NCBI GenBank assembly: GCA_016765335.1
Contig: JAESQE010000164.1
Coordinates: forward strand, 1 to 5,374
Direction: 5' to 3'
DNA length: 5,374 nt
DNA from: Planctomycetaceae bacterium
GTDB taxonomy: Bacteria; Planctomycetota; Planctomycetia; Planctomycetales; Planctomycetaceae
This document shows, one piece after another, positions 1 through 5,374 of the stretch. The translations under genes were made by a program, and so were the position numbers. The notes under the pieces were generated by a model, which saw only the letters and a program-made list of their open reading frames with translations, was not told the DNA's origin and made no database searches. The stretch's first letter is position 1. Every line of letters starts with the position of its first letter.

Positions 1-309
<309 letters not shown>

Positions 310-588
310 GATTGTTCTCGCTTCTGAAAGGCGTGGCAGATTGTTTACCGGTTAATTGAATCAAGTCTGTTGTCAAATTTACAAAAACCGGGGTAGCCTC
401 GCAATGAGAATAAGTGTAAGTATTACAAATCAAAAGGCAGATAGAAGTTATCCTTTAAATTTCCCAAATGAAATCGCCTTATTCTCAGGGCATTGGGAAG
501 CACCGTAAAGATAACGTCAACTCTATCTCCGGAACTGGCATATGGATTGCTTGTGTAAGTTCAATTACCGAAGCGATTTGTTTTCGCC

Positions 589-717
589 TTTAGGGTATTT
601 TTAATAATTGAATTTCAGGGCTGGTTTAAAAGCAGATTGATCGTAAAAAACCGTTTATAAACCCCCTCTAGCTCCCCCTTCGTAAGGGGGAGAACCAATT
701 TTTGAAATATCCCTAAA
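589..717. repeat. Possible miniature inverted-repeat element (MITE-like), about 130 bp
   Basis: The left arm at 589-610 and the reverse complement of 696-717 agree at 17 of 22 positions without gaps. Both begin TTTAGGG and end AATTG. Between them is an 85-nt core that contains the strong palindrome at 672-692. Short length, imperfect terminal inverted repeats and no coding capacity are what a MITE or other dispersed intergenic repeat shows. I saw no clear target-site duplication, and there is only one copy in the window, so mobility is inference. Confidence 0.4.
672..692. repeat. Perfect GC-rich hairpin (CTCCCCCTT / AAGGGGGAG)
   Basis: A 9-bp perfect stem pairs 672-680 with 684-692 around a 3-nt CGT loop. 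It is followed by AACCAATTTTTG, so on the plus strand it resembles a weak intrinsic terminator, although the T-run starts only about 7 nt after the stem. No gene ends just upstream, so a terminator role is unlikely. Similar C-run/G-run palindromes occur as dispersed intergenic repeats in several bacterial groups (general knowledge, not checked here). Confidence 0.65.
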
Positions 718-867
718 AGAGATTCATACTTCCGGCTTGTTATTTTTAAGCGGGCTGATCATACAAAACTCATTACGTCAGAAACTTTACTTTTGTGCTG
801 ATCGAATGGCGGTCAACACCATGTGATTAAGTGAAATTTCTCGCGATATTATCTGGAATACACAAGC

Positions 868-2043
868 ATGGATGCTCTTGGTTCGTTGTTGGTAACAGTC
901 CGTACTTTGCTTTTGTTGTGTGTTCTTGCAGGGACATCGCAAGCTGCGATTTACAAAACGCCAAATTTTACGGTGAATGCACCCACGCCGGAGTTTGCTA
1001 AGCAGGTCGGAACAACGGCTGAGCAATTCCGAAAAGAATTAGCTGTGATGTGGACCGGTGCAGAATTGAAAAAATGGTCTGCTCCTTGTCCGATCCGTGT
1101 CAAAGTTGGTCAAATTGGAGCCGGGGGATCTACTACTTTTTCCTTCCACAATGGCGAAGTGTTTGGGTGGAACATGAGTATCCAGGGGAGCAAAGAACGA
1201 ATTCTTGATTCGGTTTTGCCTCATGAAATTACGCATACCATTCTGGCTTGCCGGTTTCGTCAACCGTTACCTCGCTGGGCAGACGAAGGACTTTGTACGT
1301 TAGTAGAACATGAATCCGAACGCAGACGTCAGACTCTTTTGTTGGGAGATGTCATGCGTACCGGAAAGCGAATTCCATTGAAAGCACTTTTCTCGATGAA
1401 GGAATATCCTTCTGATATGCGAGACGTGATGAAACTTTACGCACAAGGTTATTCGCTAGTAGATTATCTCGTCCAACAGGGGGGACGCGAAACGTTTATG
1501 CGATTTATGCACGACGCACTCAGACACGGCAGCTGGGATCAAGCATTGAGTGCACATTACGGCGTGAACACCAGGGACAAGTTGGAACAGAAATGGGGGA
1601 AGTGGGTTGTTGCAGGCAGTCCCCGCTTAGAGATTTCTGATGGAAATGCACTGGCGTTAAACGCACATCCTCAAGAGAAAACTGTGGTACGCGGACAATC
1701 TCCCGACAAATCCTCTGCTGTTGCAGCACCGAAATTTCTCCGTGGCAATCAACTCAATGGCAAACAAGAGGCGATACCTTTTGATTCGTCAAGCCAAGTC
1801 GCCTCGGGAGACTTAGGCAAGGGGAACGCAGTGAGTCATCAGGCGGCTCGATCACGTGGGCAGCTCAGTCAGCCGGTCTTTACATGGCCAGCCAATTCGC
1901 AGTCAAAGAATTCGGCAAAGAAGAACCGCAGTCCACTCCAGTTGACTCGTGAAGAATTTCGCTCCTCGAAAACTCCGCTCTCAAACAAGGATCACAACCA
2001 TCCGTATGTCGGGGCCACAAAACGAAATCTCTTTACGCCATAA
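868..2043 (+). CDS. Secreted HExxH metallopeptidase-like protein (peptidase MA-like/gluzincin fold) with disordered C-terminal tail
   Basis: This 391-residue protein is probably a zinc-dependent peptidase acting outside the cytoplasm; its substrate is unknown. Seen: a signal peptide at residues 1-26 (hydrophobic run LLLLCVLAG, likely cut at SQA/A), then a domain at about 28-250. Within it, HEITH (119-123) gives two zinc-ligand histidines and the catalytic E120. E140 in WADEGL is the likely third ligand, an arrangement typical of gluzincins. YAQGYSLVDYL (191-201) matches the helix that usually follows in MA-like peptidases. Residues from about 255 to 391 are rich in Ser, Gln, Asn and Lys with no recognisable domain, and look disordered. 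The ATG at 868 is the first usual start after an in-frame TGA at 832; the ribosome binding site is poor. It converges on the purU gene with 18 nt between, and no clear terminator is seen there. The catalytic residues are intact. Assignment to an exact peptidase family is uncertain. Confidence 0.85.
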   Translation: MDALGSLLVTVRTLLLLCVLAGTSQAAIYKTPNFTVNAPTPEFAKQVGTTAEQFRKELAVMWTGAELKKWSAPCPIRVKVGQIGAGGSTTFSFHNGEVFGWNMSIQGSKERILDSVLPHEITHTILACRFRQPLPRWADEGLCTLVEHESERRRQTLLLGDVMRTGKRIPLKALFSMKEYPSDMRDVMKLYAQGYSLVDYLVQQGGRETFMRFMHDALRHGSWDQALSAHYGVNTRDKLEQKWGKWVVAGSPRLEISDGNALALNAHPQEKTVVRGQSPDKSSAVAAPKFLRGNQLNGKQEAIPFDSSSQVASGDLGKGNAVSHQAARSRGQLSQPVFTWPANSQSKNSAKKNRSPLQLTREEFRSSKTPLSNKDHNHPYVGATKRNLFTP

Positions 2044-2061
2044 TAAATGCGAGAATGTGTA

Positions 2062-2925
2062 TTACTTCTTCGATTTAACAACCCGGTGAAAGTGCAGTTC
2101 GACTTCGTGGTCAACGACTCTGCGGACTGCTTCCACTAAGCAGGCAGGTTCGTTTTCTGATTCTCCCTGCCGAATAATATCTTCGAGTGGAGTGCCCGGG
2201 TAAACCGTAAATGCGGTTTGGTGAATGATCTGATTTCCCGCATCAAGTTCTGGCACAATAAAGTGAGCCGTTGCTCCGTATGTCAGCATATGATGGCTGT
2301 GAGCATCGTGGTAGGGACGGAATCCTGGGAACGATGGCAGCAACCCATGATGCAAATTCACAATGCGACCTCCTGCAAGTTCCCAGCAAACGCTGGGCGG
2401 TAGAATTCGCATGTAACGAGCCAGAATGATGTAATCGATATCGTATTGATCGATCAGTTCGACCATCTTTTTGTTATCCGGGTTGCCTTTCGCATCGCCA
2501 ATATGATGCCAGGGAACATCGAACTGATTCGCAATCGATTCGCATGCCTTCTGGTTACCAATCATCACAGCCGGGATCGCTTGCAATTTTCCTTCGCTGA
2601 TACTTTCGAGCAATGCCTGGGCAATTTCGGGGCGATAAGTTGTGCAGATCGCAATTCGGGGAAGCCCTTGGTTTTCATCTCGTGACCAGGTACGAATCGA
2701 AAGCCCTTTGATCTGGCCGATTTCGTGCATATGTTCTCGCAGTGTCGCAACCGATTCATAATCAACGGGCCAATCCATTCGCAGCATCATGGCGAAAAGA
2801 TGTTCGTTGTCCCGGTCGTACATCTGGATTTCAAAAATATTCGCTCCTGCACCGGTAACATAGTGCACAATCGGATCGGCAAGACCACGATTATCTGGCC
2901 CAACAGCTGTTATTGTAACTTGCAT
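2062..2925 (-). CDS. purU: Formyltetrahydrofolate deformylase (10-formyl-THF hydrolase)
   Basis: This cytoplasmic enzyme splits 10-formyltetrahydrofolate into tetrahydrofolate and formate, balancing the one-carbon pool and supplying formate. At 287 residues it has the usual PurU length and order. An N-terminal ACT domain (about 1-80, opening with VTITAVGPDNRGLADPIV) is followed by a formyltransferase-type catalytic domain (about 88-270). Visible landmarks are VMIGN (120-124), LARYMRILP (168-176), the catalytic NLHHG (N190, H192), PYHDAH (204-209), YGATAHF (216-222) and D228 in ELDAG. N190, H192 and D228 correspond to the Asn-His-Asp triad of PurN/PurU enzymes. The ACT domain separates it from PurN, which lacks one. 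Compared from memory with E. coli PurU, HHS is HHG here and the segment after the catalytic Asp reads DAGNQII, not DEGPII, so it is a diverged branch. The start at 2925 fits the beginning of the ACT domain; the upstream GAAG is only a weak ribosome site. Confidence 0.93.
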   Translation of the reverse strand: MQVTITAVGPDNRGLADPIVHYVTGAGANIFEIQMYDRDNEHLFAMMLRMDWPVDYESVATLREHMHEIGQIKGLSIRTWSRDENQGLPRIAICTTYRPEIAQALLESISEGKLQAIPAVMIGNQKACESIANQFDVPWHHIGDAKGNPDNKKMVELIDQYDIDYIILARYMRILPPSVCWELAGGRIVNLHHGLLPSFPGFRPYHDAHSHHMLTYGATAHFIVPELDAGNQIIHQTAFTVYPGTPLEDIIRQGESENEPACLVEAVRRVVDHEVELHFHRVVKSKK

Positions 2926-3235
2926 GACAACTTCGATTGCAAAAAGAGTGTGATTGCCGAGTAAAAGGGGATCTCTATTAATTCAAAAAGACATTACAAG
3001 CGGAGGGTAGACATTATTGTCTGCCTTAAATTAAAGCCTGCTCAAACGAAACAGACACAGAATGTCTGTGCCCCATTTGAATTATTAGAGGTTCCCTTAA
3101 GATATTTATTGTTTCACTTTTGGATCAAATTTACCCCTTGAGATTCTCCAAAGACTTCAGAGAATATACAATATCACTCAGTAACAATACAGGTAATTCA
3201 CTTATTCACTCCTTTGGACAGATGAGATTCACGCC
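2926..3235. other. 310-nt divergent intergenic region between purU and the isomerase-like gene
   Basis: No gene is supported here. The centre (2993-3097) is copy 1 of the dispersed repeat. To its right lies AT-rich sequence with a -10-like TACAAT at 3167-3172 but no matching -35 box. An inverted repeat pairs ATTCTC (3143-3148) with GAGAAT (3160-3165). It could be an operator for the isomerase-like gene, but 6-bp arms are weak evidence. The purU promoter must lie between 2926 and the repeat, or within the repeat; I could not identify it. Confidence 0.55.
2993..3097 (+). repeat. Dispersed intergenic repeat, copy 1
   Basis: This stretch aligns with 4863-4966 in the same orientation: by hand, about 82 of 105 positions match with one single-base gap. 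Its core, 3001-3074, has imperfect terminal inverted repeats (CGGAGGGTAGACATT... at the left, ...AATGTCTGTGCCCC at the right). The right end is itself a hairpin: ACAGACA (3051-3057) and TGTCTGT (3063-3069) around a 5-nt loop. The left end holds a smaller one, AGACA-TTAT-TGTCT. It contains no open frame. It sits in the divergent spacer, 68 nt from the purU start codon and 138 nt upstream of the isomerase-like gene. Confidence 0.85.
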
Positions 3236-4207
3236 ATGATATCAGAGATTAATCGCCGATCATTTTTATCAAAATCTATAATCACCGCTGCAACTGTAGC
3301 TGGAGCATCTGTTTGGACTTCGCGTCCGATATTGGCTGCTGCAAAGAAAAAGCGAGCAATGACAATCGATTTGGTCTGCGGAGCGATTGGTGTTCGGGCA
3401 AACCAGAAACAAGCCATTGCTTACGCACACGCCCACGGATTTGAATCGGTTCAGCCTGCTGCCAATGAATTGGCAGGTTTCTCGAAACAGGAACTTTCAG
3501 AATTACAAGCAGAGATGAAAGAAAAAGGCATCGTTTGGGGGGCATCTGGACTCTCTGTCGATTTCCGTAAAGACGAGCAAGCCTTTCAAAAAGGGCTTAA
3601 GACATTACCGAAGTTGGCAGCTGGCTTGCAGCGAGCTGGTGCAACACGCGTGGGTACCTGGCTGATGCCTAATAGTGATGAGCTGACTTATGTCCGCAAC
3701 TTTCGCCAACACGCATCGCGATTGCGATCCATCGCTGGTGTGCTGGGGGATCATGGATTGCGATTCGGTTTAGAATATGTTGGTCCCAAAACATCTTGGA
3801 CAGCAAAAAAACACTCGTTTGTGCATTCGATGGCAGAAGGCAAAGATTTGATAGCAGAGATCAATCAACCGAACATGGGATTTGTTCTTGATAGCTGGCA
3901 CTGGTACACGGCTGGGGAAACCGTTGAAGATCTGAAAACTCTTACCAACAAAGATATTGTTGCAGTCGATTTGAATGATGCCCCCGCAGGCATCGCAATC
4001 GATGAGCAAATGGATTTAGTCAGAGAGTTACCAGCTGCAACAGGCGTGATCGATGTTTCTGCGTTTTTGAAAACACTGAACGAGATTGGTTACGATGGTC
4101 CTGTACGAGCAGAACCGTTCAACGCGGCTTTGCGAAAACTTGCACCAGAAAAAGCAGTCGCCGCAACAGCAACCGCAATGAAAAAAGCGTTTCAGGCGAT
4201 CAACTAA
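3236..4207 (+). CDS. Tat-exported sugar phosphate isomerase/epimerase-like TIM-barrel protein
   Basis: This 323-residue protein of the xylose isomerase-like/AP endonuclease 2 superfamily probably isomerises or epimerises a sugar or polyol outside the cytoplasm; the substrate is unknown. Seen: a twin-arginine signal, NRRSFL (6-11), followed by a hydrophobic stretch and a likely cleavage after PILAAA (31-36). A TIM barrel then spans about 43-320. Candidate metal ligands in the expected strand-end positions are E180 (GLEYVGP), D219 and H222 (LDSWHWY), D245/D248 (VDLNDAP) and E293 (VRAEPF). Many relatives have a histidine where VDLND has D245, so the metal site may differ slightly. The ATG at 3236 places the RR motif at residue 7, as Tat signals require; the ribosome site is weak. 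Gene order is plus strand with the HIT gene 73 nt downstream, behind a terminator-like hairpin. Such proteins are abundant in planctomycetes (general knowledge). Confidence 0.9.
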   Translation: MISEINRRSFLSKSIITAATVAGASVWTSRPILAAAKKKRAMTIDLVCGAIGVRANQKQAIAYAHAHGFESVQPAANELAGFSKQELSELQAEMKEKGIVWGASGLSVDFRKDEQAFQKGLKTLPKLAAGLQRAGATRVGTWLMPNSDELTYVRNFRQHASRLRSIAGVLGDHGLRFGLEYVGPKTSWTAKKHSFVHSMAEGKDLIAEINQPNMGFVLDSWHWYTAGETVEDLKTLTNKDIVAVDLNDAPAGIAIDEQMDLVRELPAATGVIDVSAFLKTLNEIGYDGPVRAEPFNAALRKLAPEKAVAATATAMKKAFQAIN

Positions 4208-4241
4208 TTTTATCGCGAAGGCGTATGATACCTCATCCAGG

Positions 4242-4268
4242 CGGCAAAAGTTTTGCCGATGTTTTTTT
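4242..4268 (+). terminator. Intrinsic terminator or attenuator after the isomerase-like gene
   Basis: CGGCAAAA (4242-4249) is followed after one base by its exact complement TTTTGCCG (4251-4258). In RNA the inner A/U pairs would open to form the loop. A run of seven T residues follows at 4262-4268, three bases after the stem. It lies 34 nt past the stop codon of the upstream gene. The T-run directly touches the ribosome binding site of the HIT gene, so HIT must be reached by read-through or from a promoter inside this short spacer. Confidence 0.65.
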
Positions 4269-4272
4269 GGAG
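4269..4272 (+). promoter_or_regulatory. Shine-Dalgarno of the HIT gene
   Basis: GGAG lies 8 nt before the ATG at 4281 and is the clearest ribosome binding site in the window. It decides the start at 4281 over the out-of-frame ATG at 4277, which is closer to the GGAG. It directly follows the terminator's T-run. Confidence 0.7.
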
Positions 4273-4280
4273 ATACATGA

Positions 4281-4880
4281 ATGTCGATAGAAACAATCTG
4301 GGCACCTTGGCGTTTGGCTTATGTGGCTGGGGATTCTGACGAGAAAAAACCGAATAATTCGAAGACTGACTGCAAGGAAGAATCGACGCAAGATCATCAG
4401 GAAGAAAAGGAATGCTTTCTTTGCAAATATCTCAAAGAAGAAACCTCGCAAGATCGCAAGAACCTGCTGTTTTTGCGGGGCGAGCAGGCGATGGTTGTTT
4501 TCAATCGTTACCCATACAACAATGGTCATATGCTGATTACGCCTCGGGAACATTTGAGCGATTTGCTTGAGATTCCAGCTGACGTCCAAGCAGAATGCCA
4601 ACAGCTTTTGGCTCAAATGGTCACGTTGTTGCGTGAAACGATTCAGCCGGATGGATTCAATATTGGGCTCAACCTGGGCAGTGTGGCTGGCTCTGGTTTG
4701 CCAGGGCATTTGCATTGGCATATTGTCCCTCGCTGGGAAGGCGATACAAATTTCATGCCTGTTGTGGGGAACACAAAAGTGATCCCGCAATCGATGGAAG
4801 CTCTCTACGATCTGCTCAGCGAAAAGCTGGATTCAGCAGATCAATCACAATCGGATTCTACCATTTCAAACGGAGCGTAG
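4281..4880 (+). CDS. HIT-family protein, Ap4A phosphorylase/hydrolase-like
   Basis: This 199-residue cytoplasmic histidine-triad protein probably cleaves dinucleoside polyphosphates (such as Ap4A) or related nucleotide conjugates. Seen: the N-terminal IWAPWRLAYV (6-15), typical of the Ap4A-phosphorylase-like HIT branch. CFLC (45-48) follows as a possible metal or structural cysteine pair. Then come FNRYPYNNGHMLITPREH (74-91), GFNIGLNLGSVAGSGLPGH (125-143) and the triad H143-L-H145-W-H147-I-V. H145 is the expected nucleophile. RWEGDTNFMPVVG (151-163) also matches mycobacterial-type Ap4A phosphorylases, from memory. Residues 18-44 form an Asp/Glu/Lys/Ser/Asn-rich insert between the WAPWR motif and the CxxC, which is usually a short linker. 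The last 15 or so residues are a non-conserved polar tail, and the stop codon lies inside the dispersed repeat. The 185-residue frame on the opposite strand is an antisense shadow. Whether it is a hydrolase or a phosphorylase cannot be settled from sequence alone. Confidence 0.92.
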   Translation: MSIETIWAPWRLAYVAGDSDEKKPNNSKTDCKEESTQDHQEEKECFLCKYLKEETSQDRKNLLFLRGEQAMVVFNRYPYNNGHMLITPREHLSDLLEIPADVQAECQQLLAQMVTLLRETIQPDGFNIGLNLGSVAGSGLPGHLHWHIVPRWEGDTNFMPVVGNTKVIPQSMEALYDLLSEKLDSADQSQSDSTISNGA

Positions 4881-4966
4881 ACATTCTTGCCTGCATGAAT
4901 TTAAGGCATGCTTGAATAAAACAGACAGGAATGTCTGTTCCCCCTTTGAACCCATAGAGGTTCTCT
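4863..4966 (+). repeat. Dispersed intergenic repeat, copy 2 (overlaps 3' end of the HIT gene)
   Basis: This is the second copy of the repeat at 2993-3097, in the same orientation. The left end CGGAGCGTAG (4871-4880) contains the HIT stop codon. The reverse complement of the left end (4871-4894) and the right end (4921-4944) agree at 16 of 24 positions, so the core is bounded by imperfect inverted repeats. The right end is a perfect 7-bp hairpin: ACAGACA (4921-4927) and TGTCTGT (4932-4938) around GGAA. A middle hairpin, GCATG...CATGC (4893-4911), is absent from copy 1. The repeat ends about 37 nt before the phosphodiesterase start codon. It could act as an mRNA 3' end structure for HIT, but there is no T-run. 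Confidence 0.85.
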
Positions 4967-4988
4967 AACTAAGATTCGTTTTAATACT

Positions 4989-4993
4989 GAAGG
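4989..4993 (+). promoter_or_regulatory. Likely Shine-Dalgarno of the phosphodiesterase gene
   Basis: GAAGG lies 10 nt before the ATG at 5004, a slightly long but acceptable spacing, with a T-rich spacer between. It supports the start at 5004, which also begins a signal peptide. Confidence 0.5.
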
Positions 4994-5003
4994 TTTTTTC
5001 AAG

Positions 5004-5374
5004 ATGATTTCAAAGACATATTCTTTTTTGTCGCTATTTCTCTTAGGAATGTTTCTGTCGATGGGGGAGATTAACGTGCAGGGTGCAGAAATTGTTGCTC
5101 ACCGTGGTGCCTCGTTTGATGCTCCAGAAAACACAAAGTCTTCGGTTGAACTGGCTTGGAAACAGGGTGCCAATGCGGTCGAAGTGGATGTGTATCTTTC
5201 CACTGACAGGAAAGTCTTTGCGATTCACGACAAAACGCCCAAACGCTATGGCGGACCAGATCGTCCGGTCTCTGGAATGAGTTGGGCTGAACTGCAAAAA
5301 CTGGACGTGGGTGCCTGGAAAAACGAACGTTATCGTGGCGAAAAGGTGCCTTTGCTTTCGGAGCTTCTTCCGCT
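5004..5374 (+). CDS. Secreted glycerophosphodiester phosphodiesterase, N-terminal part (cut by right window edge)
   Basis: The first 123 codons (and two bases of the next) encode a GDPD-family enzyme, which hydrolyses glycerophosphodiesters from lipid turnover to glycerol-3-phosphate and an alcohol. Seen: a signal peptide at 1-28 (hydrophobic FLSLFLLGMFLSM, likely cut at QGA/E). The TIM-barrel opening follows: AHRGAS (32-37) with catalytic H33, PENT (41-44) with metal ligand E42, and GANAVEVDVYLSTD (55-68) with E60 and D62. FAIHD (72-76) has the second catalytic histidine, H75. GDPD proteins are usually 240-350 residues, so about half or less is present. KVPLLSELLP (114-123) matches the usual 'P.L.E.L' segment leading to the next strand. 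It is on the same strand as HIT, with 123 nt between that hold repeat copy 2. Export suggests it scavenges phosphate and glycerol outside the cytoplasm. Confidence 0.94.
   Translation, partial: MISKTYSFLSLFLLGMFLSMGEINVQGAEIVAHRGASFDAPENTKSSVELAWKQGANAVEVDVYLSTDRKVFAIHDKTPKRYGGPDRPVSGMSWAELQKLDVGAWKNERYRGEKVPLLSELLP

Larger units (their letters stand above)
310..867. other. 558-nt intergenic region between divergent sulfatase and peptidase genes
   Basis: No open frame here has a ribosome binding site, family motif or codon pattern that supports a gene. The short frames crossing it are chance. It must hold the promoters of both divergent genes. I could not fix either one: TTGACA can be read on the minus strand (complement of 371-376), but no good -10 box lies 16-18 nt further on. 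The region is AT-rich except for the CCCCC/GGGGG palindrome at 672-692. The only clear structure is the inverted-repeat block at 589-717, listed separately. Confidence 0.7.

Noticed and set aside
672..705. Hairpin plus AATTTTTG as a rho-independent terminator
   Set aside because: No gene on either strand ends near it, and the T-run is short and displaced. A dispersed palindrome is the better reading.
787..1263. Minus-strand frames of 79 and 74 residues opposite the peptidase N-terminus
   Set aside because: They are antisense to the signal peptide and catalytic domain, with no ribosome sites and no recognisable features.
2044..2061. Bidirectional terminator between the convergent peptidase and purU genes
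   Set aside because: Only 18 nt separate the stop codons, and I found no stem-loop with a T-run there.
2218..2964. Several plus-strand frames of 61-79 residues within and upstream of purU
   Set aside because: They are shadows of the purU coding strand. The purU catalytic motifs clearly place the gene on the minus strand.
3001..3097. The repeat pair as a CRISPR or a tandem array
   Set aside because: There are only two copies, 1.87 kb apart with genes between them, about 78% identical, and no spacer pattern.
4233..4790. 185-residue open frame on the minus strand opposite the HIT gene
   Set aside because: It is fully antisense to a well-conserved HIT gene, with no family motif. Its composition reflects the complement of HIT codons.

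Overview
The window looks like ordinary chromosome of a planctomycete, probably of the Planctomycetaceae (Gimesia/Rubinisphaera-like). This rests on protein content, not on any marker gene. The pointers are an exported formylglycine sulfatase, a Tat-signal-bearing TIM-barrel sugar isomerase/epimerase, a secreted glycerophosphodiester phosphodiesterase, moderate GC, weak Shine-Dalgarno sequences at several genes and wide intergenic gaps. The genus is a guess.

Layout, left to right. Positions 1-309 (minus) hold the N-terminal 103 residues of a sulfatase that runs off the left edge. Positions 310-867 contain no supportable gene, but do hold a GC-rich palindrome inside a pair of AT-rich inverted repeats. 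Positions 868-2043 (plus) encode a secreted HExxH metallopeptidase-like protein with a long low-complexity tail. It converges, across an 18-nt gap, on a formyltetrahydrofolate deformylase (purU-type) at 2062-2925 (minus). A 310-nt divergent gap follows, carrying copy 1 of a dispersed repeat. Next come three plus-strand genes: a Tat-exported sugar phosphate isomerase/epimerase-like protein (3236-4207), a HIT-family nucleotide hydrolase/phosphorylase (4281-4880) and the start of a glycerophosphodiester phosphodiesterase (5004 to the right edge). A hairpin plus T-run terminator lies between the first two. Copy 2 of the dispersed repeat lies between the last two and supplies the stop codon of the HIT gene.

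The genes do not form one pathway. The sulfatase, peptidase, isomerase-like protein and phosphodiesterase all have export signals and fit a scavenging envelope. The purU and HIT proteins are cytoplasmic one-carbon and nucleotide housekeeping enzymes. I see no phage, CRISPR, tRNA, rRNA, toxin-antitoxin or defence module, and no convincing new multi-gene system. The most notable unexplained structure is the roughly 105-bp repeat with imperfect terminal inverted repeats, present twice (about 78% identical by hand alignment), and a separate MITE-like structure at 589-717.
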